Assembly: GCA_018261895.1 (NCBI GenBank)
Contig: JAGTRT010000033.1
Span: forward strand, 1 to 45,435
DNA length: 45,435 nt
Source: Pseudomonadota bacterium
Lineage (GTDB): Bacteria > Pseudomonadota > Gammaproteobacteria > Burkholderiales > Rhodocyclaceae
Direction: 5' to 3'
In this document: one piece after another, positions 40,198-45,435 of the stretch
How positions within the stretch are numbered: position 1 is the stretch's first letter
Layout: every line of letters begins with the position of its first letter
Translations under genes and position numbers: made by a program
Notes under the pieces: generated by a model
The model's input: only the letters and a program-made list of their open reading frames with translations
Told to the model about the DNA's origin: nothing
Databases searched by the model: none

Positions 40198-40227
40198 TCA
40201 GGGTCCGATTTCGGCTAAGCTTGGCGC

Positions 40228-40719
40228 ATGCCCAAGCGCCGAAAAAAGAAGCCTGTTCGCCTCATCCATCCTTCCGAAGGCCCGTTAAGCGCGCGACTTG
40301 CCCCCCTGCATGCCGGGCGCGTGCTGGTCTTCTCCGATGCCAGCCAGAAGCGGCATGGCGGACTGGCAGCAGTCCTCTTCGAGACGCCTGAGAGCGAAGC
40401 GCTGGTGAAGGTCCGCACGGTAGGCATCACGGGCAGCAACGAACTCGAACTGCAGGCCACCTTGTTTGCGCTCGAACAGGCCAAAGCGCTGTTCCCCGGC
40501 CGACCGCTCTCGCTCTTTTCTGACAACCAGGACGCGGCGACCCGACTGAACCGCGCTAAAACCCTTGGCCTCGCCCAGGACCCCGAATTGCGGCAGTTCA
40601 TCGCCGACATTGATCTCGGCAACACGCTCACGGAGGCCACCATTTGCTGGATCAAGGGACACAGTATCTGCCGGGGAAATATCCTCGCCGACCTCCATGC
40701 TGCAAATGCCGCGAACTAG
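40228..40719 (+). CDS. RNase H-fold protein (RNase HI-like)
   Basis: A 163-aa protein with the ribonuclease H catalytic set: D37 (VFSDAS), E74 (NELELQA), D99 (FSDNQDA) and D155 with the preceding WIKGHSICRGNILAD (H145, N151). The usual DGS is SDAS. The N-terminal 20 residues are basic (MPKRRKKKPVRL). All four acidic residues are kept, so it is probably active on RNA-DNA hybrids or a related nucleic acid. It differs from standard RnhA in spacing and lacks the Trp-rich handle, so it is likely a second, divergent RNase HI paralogue. Confidence 0.8.
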   Translation: MPKRRKKKPVRLIHPSEGPLSARLAPLHAGRVLVFSDASQKRHGGLAAVLFETPESEALVKVRTVGITGSNELELQATLFALEQAKALFPGRPLSLFSDNQDAATRLNRAKTLGLAQDPELRQFIADIDLGNTLTEATICWIKGHSICRGNILADLHAANAAN

Positions 40720-40819
40720 CTTTCAATTTGACCAGATTAGCTATTGCACCTATTTATAAATGCTTCGCGAGCGCATATTTTGTTCGCAAAAGAACAATTG
40801 TCTAGGCAATTAAAGAAAC

Positions 40820-40850
40820 AAAAAAGGCTGGGTTTTCCCAGCCTTTTTCT
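40820..40850. terminator. Bidirectional terminator
   Basis: GGCTGGG (40826-40832) pairs with CCCAGCC (40837-40843) around TTTT, with A6 on the left and T5 on the right. It serves the RNase H gene and the convergent VWA gene. Confidence 0.9.
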
Positions 40851-40951
40851 CTTATGCCAAGCAATATCTAGATATCGAACAGACTGATATCACTGCGGCA
40901 ATATATCTTGCATAACTGAAATGTCAGCTATAGCAAGCCAGCTTCATTTGT

Positions 40952-41749
40952 TCAAAAAACCGCTTTTCTGCGCAAACCAGCCAGACCAGCCAAAGCCAAG
41001 CCAAGCAGAGCCAAAGAGCCCGGCTCGGGAACATTTGAACCTTGGCACTCAGCAGCTGTTGGATTTGCGGTACAAAAATCGATCGTCTCTTTCAGCTTTG
41101 CGTTCGCGAACGCCTGAACAAACGCACCAACTACCGTTTGATCGTTTGTATTCAAACCATTCAAATCGAAAGTTTGTCCGCCATGGTTTGCAGCAAGATC
41201 ATCGTAGGACGCAACAGCACCAGAACGAGTGACGGCATTGAAAAGGGCTTTGTTAGCAGTAAGTTGAGCGTCAACCAATGCTTCCGTCCAGGCTGTGCCG
41301 CCTCCACGAGCAGTGGTATCGCCATTGGAAGCCTCGTCAGTAAAGATCATCAGATTTTTGACCGCATTGGTACGATAATTCAAATGAGTGCCGCCAAAAG
41401 CGTTCAAAGAAAAAGCCGTCGCGGTATAACCAGGCTCGGTAGCACCGTTTACCACCAGACCTGCCGCAGCAGTGGCGAAATTCGTGGCATTCGTAAAATC
41501 AGTAAGAACGCGCGGAACTATTGAACTATTGCCATAGCCGACCAATGCGAAACGGACATCAAGCCCGCCCGCGGAAAGGATGCTGGCAAATGTCCCAATG
41601 TTGTTGCGCAAATTAGTTTGAACATTCGACATCGAACCAGACTCATCAACCATGAACACGATATCTGATTGAATAAGTGCGTGGCTCAAGGACGAAGCAC
41701 CCATTGCCGCAGTAAACACAAAGCTAGCTGCCAAACGACTCAATTTCAT
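40952..41749 (-). CDS. Secreted VWA-domain protein with PEP-CTERM tail
   Basis: A 265-aa exported protein. The signal peptide is at 1-24. A von Willebrand factor A domain (about 28-225) has the MIDAS motif DESGS (D35-S39) and FTDEASN later. The C-terminus has VPEPGSLALLGLALAGLAGLRRK region, the PEP-CTERM motif, then a hydrophobic helix and a basic end, which is cut by exosortase. Export and surface attachment are expected. The composition is AT-richer than the core genes. A -24/-12 promoter lies upstream, and PEP-CTERM genes in related bacteria are often driven by the sigma-54 activator PrsR. The exosortase locus is not in the window. Confidence 0.92.
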   Translation of the reverse strand: MKLSRLAASFVFTAAMGASSLSHALIQSDIVFMVDESGSMSNVQTNLRNNIGTFASILSAGGLDVRFALVGYGNSSIVPRVLTDFTNATNFATAAAGLVVNGATEPGYTATAFSLNAFGGTHLNYRTNAVKNLMIFTDEASNGDTTARGGGTAWTEALVDAQLTANKALFNAVTRSGAVASYDDLAANHGGQTFDLNGLNTNDQTVVGAFVQAFANAKLKETIDFCTANPTAAECQGSNVPEPGSLALLGLALAGLAGLRRKAVF

Positions 41750-41797
41750 GACAATCTCCTATTTCTTGGAACCAAAATTGAAACACGTAATGACTTT

Positions 41798-41813
41798 AGC
41801 AAAAACCGGACCA
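41798..41813 (-). promoter_or_regulatory. Sigma-54 (-24/-12) promoter candidate of the VWA PEP-CTERM gene
   Basis: The minus strand reads TGGTCCGGTTTTTGCT, with GG and GC spaced by 10 bp and TTGCT intact. It lies about 50 nt before the ATG. Confidence 0.6.
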
Positions 41814-41845
41814 CTATATTTTTATCAATATTTTCAATAAATTAG

Positions 41846-41879
41846 AACATGTATCATTGGAGCAAACATCCAACATGTA
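41846..41879. repeat. Direct repeat AACATGTA upstream of the VWA promoter
   Basis: AACATGTA occurs at 41846-41853 and 41872-41879 (26 bp apart); each contains the palindrome ACATGT. The position fits an activator site about 35-65 bp upstream of the -24 element. Confidence 0.4.
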
Positions 41880-42457
41880 AAAAATTCCGACACACTGCCT
41901 CAGCAAAGCGCTTTGATTGCTCCTTCGCAAAAAGCGGCGCACTAAAGACGAATATCTGGCACTCTCAAGACTATTCGAATGTTATTAGCTGTTTTTCCTG
42001 TCAATCTTGACTTCAATGACCGCCCTGGCATCATTCCTAGTTGTAGCTCGCCAACTACAAGCTGGCGCCTTGGCTCAAAGTGTTGCAGATGAAGACTTGG
42101 TTAGGCTAGGCACTTACCAATGTCCGAAACGATCTTGGAAGAATAGCTTCTGCCCCCCTGCCGCCCATTACCTGACGTTGCTGCCAACATTCGCAGAAAT
42201 TTCGATAATGGCTATGCCCATGGATACCCCGCCGCAACGCTGTTACGTTTACGAGCCATCGCCATCGCGCTGCAAGATGATCTTAAATGCACGACCTTCG
42301 ATGGACCTCCTAAAATGGAAAGAGGAATGAATCCCCTCGAAGGACGAGTTCCTTTTCAGCACTTATTGGGCCAAGGAGACCTTCCGCCTCAAACCAACCT
42401 GTTCGACAGGCGTAATTTAGCGTCACCTCTCATCTCATTCGCGCGAGGCGGTATGCA
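41880..42457. other. Spacer without a recognised gene; possible decayed coding tract
   Basis: This 0.6-kb spacer is AT-richer than its flanks. A plus-strand frame from TTG at 42007 (ATG at 42016) to 42330 gives 107 residues (105 from the ATG) without any family features. In a second plus frame, about 42150-42330 reads like part of a protein (DVAANIRRNFDNGYAHG, then LLRLRAIAIALQDDL) but has a stop just ahead and no start. It may be a gene remnant. No terminator or insertion sequence ends were found. Confidence 0.35.
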
Positions 42458-43771
42458 TTACAGCCTGCCCGAGACTGAGCGCAGCCCCAGCATGCGTACC
42501 CAGACAGGTTCTCCTTCGATAATAACTGGGAACTTGGCGAGGGCGAAACAGCCCCAGGCCACCAACTGCCCGGCGACGAGCAGGCCGAAGCTGAACTGAT
42601 AGGCGGTCGGCAAGGCAAGTCCGCCGTGCGCGAAGAGGTCGATCAGCCCCCCGAGGCCCCATTGCAGGCAGAAGGCGCCGATCAGGATGACCATGTTGAG
42701 TGCGCTGTTGGCGCGTCCGGCGAAGCTCGCGGCAAAGGATTGCGAGAGCAGCGTGTAGGCCAGGCTGTTGACGCTGAAGCAGAGGCCTAGCAGGGGCCAG
42801 AGCCACAGGCTGCCGGATTGTGGCTGCATGACCATGAACCCGAGCGCCAGGCAGGCTGCGAGCATGCCCCAGCGATACAGGCTTTCCAGCCTGATGCCGC
42901 GCGCGACCAGCCGTGTCGCGAAGGCGCCCATGCACACCATGCCGGTCAGCACGGCGAGGTTCATGCCGCTCAACTGGGTAGCCACGGCCATCTTGTCGCC
43001 GCCAGCCTGGACGCTGATCCAGCGCGCCGCCCAGAGGCCCTGCAGGGCCTGGAATCCGCCGGTCAGCAGGAAGGCCATCGGCGCGAAGCGCCAGAATGCC
43101 GGCGAACGAAAGACCTGGCGCAAATCCGTGAGCTGCTGCCAAAGCGTTCCGCCGGCGGCGGCTGCCGGAACAGCCCCCGGCGCGTCCGGCACGACAAAGA
43201 AAATCAGCGCGGCCATCAGCAGGGTCACCGCCGCGCCGAGCAGGCAGACATCGCGCCAGTTGCTCAGGGCCAGGACGTATTCGAGCGGCGCCGCCGCGAC
43301 AATCGCGCCCAGGCCGCCGGCCGCCATGATCCAGCCCGTCATCGAGGCCATCTGCGGCTTCGGGTAGGCGATGGCAAATGCCTTGAGCGGCCCCATCAGA
43401 CAGGCGGAAACGCCCAGCCCGATGATGGCCCGGCCCAGCGCCAGCGTCGCCAGGTCGTGCGCCAGGCCATAGATGAGCGCACCGATGGCGGCAACGACGA
43501 GCAAGGCCGACTCGACACGGCGCGGGCCGTAGCGATCGAGCAGGATGCCGACCGGCAACTGGGCCAGGCTGAAGGCGAGAAAATAGGTGCTGGTCAGCAG
43601 GCCCAGGGCCGCATCGCCGAAGCCCAGCTCCTGGCCGATCAGCGGCGCGATGACCGCGTTGGCCGTCCGATAGACGTACGACAGAAAGAAACCAGCTGCA
43701 AACGGCAAGAAGAGTTGCAAGCACAGCATCATCCAGGCCCTCCGGATCGACGAACAAAATGGCCTCGGCAT
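42458..43771 (-). CDS. MFS transporter
   Basis: A 437-aa, 12-helix major facilitator protein. The ATG at 43771 (MPRPFCSSIRRAW) gives normal MFS length; a longer upstream frame runs into the next gene's region and lacks support. Helix 1 begins near 17 (LFLPFAAGFFLSYVYRTANAVIAP), with the loop 2-3 motif GILLDRYGPRRVES (about 73-86, MFS signature) and loop 8-9 features CMGAFATRLVARGIRLE. The substrate cannot be read; the subfamily resembles nitrate/sugar-phosphate-type or unknown MFS. It is transcribed divergently from the PEP-CTERM gene at 43976. Confidence 0.88.
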   Translation of the reverse strand: MPRPFCSSIRRAWMMLCLQLFLPFAAGFFLSYVYRTANAVIAPLIGQELGFGDAALGLLTSTYFLAFSLAQLPVGILLDRYGPRRVESALLVVAAIGALIYGLAHDLATLALGRAIIGLGVSACLMGPLKAFAIAYPKPQMASMTGWIMAAGGLGAIVAAAPLEYVLALSNWRDVCLLGAAVTLLMAALIFFVVPDAPGAVPAAAAGGTLWQQLTDLRQVFRSPAFWRFAPMAFLLTGGFQALQGLWAARWISVQAGGDKMAVATQLSGMNLAVLTGMVCMGAFATRLVARGIRLESLYRWGMLAACLALGFMVMQPQSGSLWLWPLLGLCFSVNSLAYTLLSQSFAASFAGRANSALNMVILIGAFCLQWGLGGLIDLFAHGGLALPTAYQFSFGLLVAGQLVAWGCFALAKFPVIIEGEPVWVRMLGLRSVSGRL

Positions 43772-43975
43772 CTTATGCCTTTTGGATGAGGCTGCGCACG
43801 AATCATTCAAAAAGAATACCCATTTCGCGTGAATTTCGCGGACGGCGCCCCCAGCCAATTGACAGCACGGACATGAAGAATGAATATGGCGCGACAAGCC
43901 GGATGGCATATGCCGTCCATCCGCCTCCACCCCAGCCGGTATAGGGATCGGCAAATCAGACCCGGGAGCCCGCCC

Positions 43976-44677
43976 ATGAAAGTCCAATCCACCCTGCTCC
44001 GCAGCCTTGTCGCAGCCGCTGCCGTGTTCGCCACGCAGGCCGCCCACGCAGCCATCACCGACGATTTTGCGGTCGATGCCGGCGGCTGGCGAGCCATCGA
44101 CCTGGCCGGATCCGGTGACTACGGCATGGTCATCAGTACGTTTTCCGTCACCCACCATGCCAGCGGCGGCGCGCCCGGCGGCCATATCAGTGCCAGCGAC
44201 CCGAGCGTCTACTCTTTCTACTTCGATGCCCCGGGGAAATACACGGGCAACCTTTCTGCCTACGCCGGTGGCACCCTGAGCTTCGACACCTATTACACGC
44301 CCAACGAAGCATCGAGCGCCTGGCGCGACGACGCCGATGTCGTGCTGAGCAGCGGATCAACCCACCTCGTCTGGCAAGCCGCCAATAATCCCGGCGCCAA
44401 CTGGACCCATGTCAGCGTCGCCCTCGATGCGGCCCAGGGCTGGAAAATCGGTTCGATCCACGGCAGCCAGGCGACGGCGGCCGATCTGGCCAACGCCCTG
44501 AGCAACCTCACCGCCCTGCGCATTCGCGGCGAATACGTCAGCGGCGTCATCGAAACGACCGGGCTCGACAACGTCAGCCTCGCCCCCGTCCCGGAACCGG
44601 AAACCTGGGCCATGCTGCTGGCCGGCCTGGGCATCGTCGGCACCCTGGGCCGCCGGAAACACCGGGCCAGCCGGTAA
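43976..44677 (+). CDS. Secreted PEP-CTERM protein with laminin-B-like domain
   Basis: A 233-aa exported protein. The signal peptide is at 1-26 (MKVQSTLLRSLVAAAAVFAT, cleavage AHA-A). The mature domain has DDFAVDAGGWRAIDL, then YFDAPGKYTGNLSAYAGGTLSFD, which is the pattern of laminin-B (IV A)-like beta-sandwich modules found in PEP-CTERM proteins. The C-terminus VPEPETWAMLLAGLGIVGTL followed by GRRKHRASR is a standard PEP-CTERM sorting signal. The ATG at 43976 follows GGGAG; an upstream frame is not supported. No sigma-54 promoter is evident. A terminator follows at 44712. Confidence 0.92.
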   Translation: MKVQSTLLRSLVAAAAVFATQAAHAAITDDFAVDAGGWRAIDLAGSGDYGMVISTFSVTHHASGGAPGGHISASDPSVYSFYFDAPGKYTGNLSAYAGGTLSFDTYYTPNEASSAWRDDADVVLSSGSTHLVWQAANNPGANWTHVSVALDAAQGWKIGSIHGSQATAADLANALSNLTALRIRGEYVSGVIETTGLDNVSLAPVPEPETWAMLLAGLGIVGTLGRRKHRASR

Positions 44678-44711
44678 GCAACTCAAACCAACACGCCAGA
44701 CAAAAAGAAAA

Positions 44712-44737
44712 GGCCGGGATCGCTCCCGGCCTTTTTT
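44712..44737 (+). terminator. Terminator after the PEP-CTERM gene
   Basis: GGCCGGG (44712-44718) pairs with CCCGGCC (44725-44731) around a 6-nt loop, followed by TTTTTT. It is 34 nt after the stop. Confidence 0.92.
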
Positions 44738-44777
44738 CATTTTGGCCAAAATTTCCGGTTGACCGTGAAATTCACAG
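44738..44777 (-). repeat. Dispersed repeat copy 8 (between the PEP-CTERM gene and ppsA)
   Basis: On the minus strand it reads GTGAATTTCACGGTCAACCG, then GAAATTTTGGCCAAAATG. GGCCAAAAT lies next to ATTTTGGCC in overlapping form, a self-complementary segment. It follows directly after the PEP-CTERM terminator. Confidence 0.85.
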
Positions 44778-44789
44778 TCTGGGCGGAAA

Positions 44790-45435
<646 letters not shown>

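Noticed and set aside
43920..43975. Sigma-54 promoter ahead of the laminin-B-like PEP-CTERM gene
   Set aside because: No GG-N10-GC pair with a TGGC/TTGC context was found; the nearest candidate has 11-bp spacing.

Overview
The window is GC-rich chromosomal DNA from a betaproteobacterium, most likely Rhodocyclales (Dechloromonas/Azonexus-like). This is an inference from gene content: a PHA phasin, PEP-CTERM proteins, a GlrK-QseG-GlrR sigma-54 two-component operon, an N-acyl amino acid synthase-like (FeeM-type) protein, and TrmA, RlhA, EttA and YaeQ of proteobacterial type. Most of it is core genome, interrupted by three lower-GC accessory patches: a DUF262/HNH gene, an acyltransferase, and a VWA PEP-CTERM locus with its upstream spacer.

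Layout. 1-3.3 kb: the N-terminal part of a TonB/TolA-like protein with a 15-bp tandem repeat running off the left edge, then a hipBA toxin-antitoxin pair behind four phased operator-like palindromes. 3.4-5.8 kb: parC. 5.9-8.6 kb: small membrane protein, an unlisted 59-aa protein, phasin with promoter, sirtuin and an orphan FliL-like protein. 8.8-11.3 kb: trmA and rhlE. 11.4-12.5 kb: a DUF3592 gene bounded by integron-like core sites, and two identical tRNA-Arg(ACG) genes. 12.6-18.4 kb: a stand-alone lipoyl protein, a BON protein, glrR-qseG-glrK, bactofilin and the FeeM-like gene. 18.5-28.7 kb: ettA, two methyltransferases, rlhA, zinc-ribbon protein, glycosyltransferase, OmpA-like protein, yaeQ, rhodanese and several small or unknown proteins. 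29-30.9 kb: DUF262 island and tRNA-Asn. 31-38.9 kb (all minus): yoaA, acyltransferase, ATP-grasp-like gene, mobB-moeA-moaD and a frame-disrupted ylqF/rbgA GTPase. 39-45.4 kb: membrane repeat protein, RNase H-like protein, two PEP-CTERM proteins, an MFS transporter and the C-terminal part of ppsA.

The most interesting regulatory picture is around glrK-qseG-glrR. The intergenic region shared with the divergent bactofilin gene carries two perfect TGTC-N10-GACA boxes (the GlrR site known from enterobacterial glmY/glmZ), IHF-like sites and a -24/-12 promoter. On the other side of the operon a BON-domain gene carries the same promoter variant and one near-perfect box. GlrR is therefore predicted to drive an envelope module (bactofilin plus FeeM-like acyltransferase, and a periplasmic BON protein) in the place where enterobacteria have the sRNA gene glmY.

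A second theme is a family of about 40-bp dispersed repeats (core CGGTCAACCGGAAA) with eight copies here. One forms the ettA terminator, four lie inside coding sequences (one over the QseG signal peptide), and two flank the DUF262 gene.
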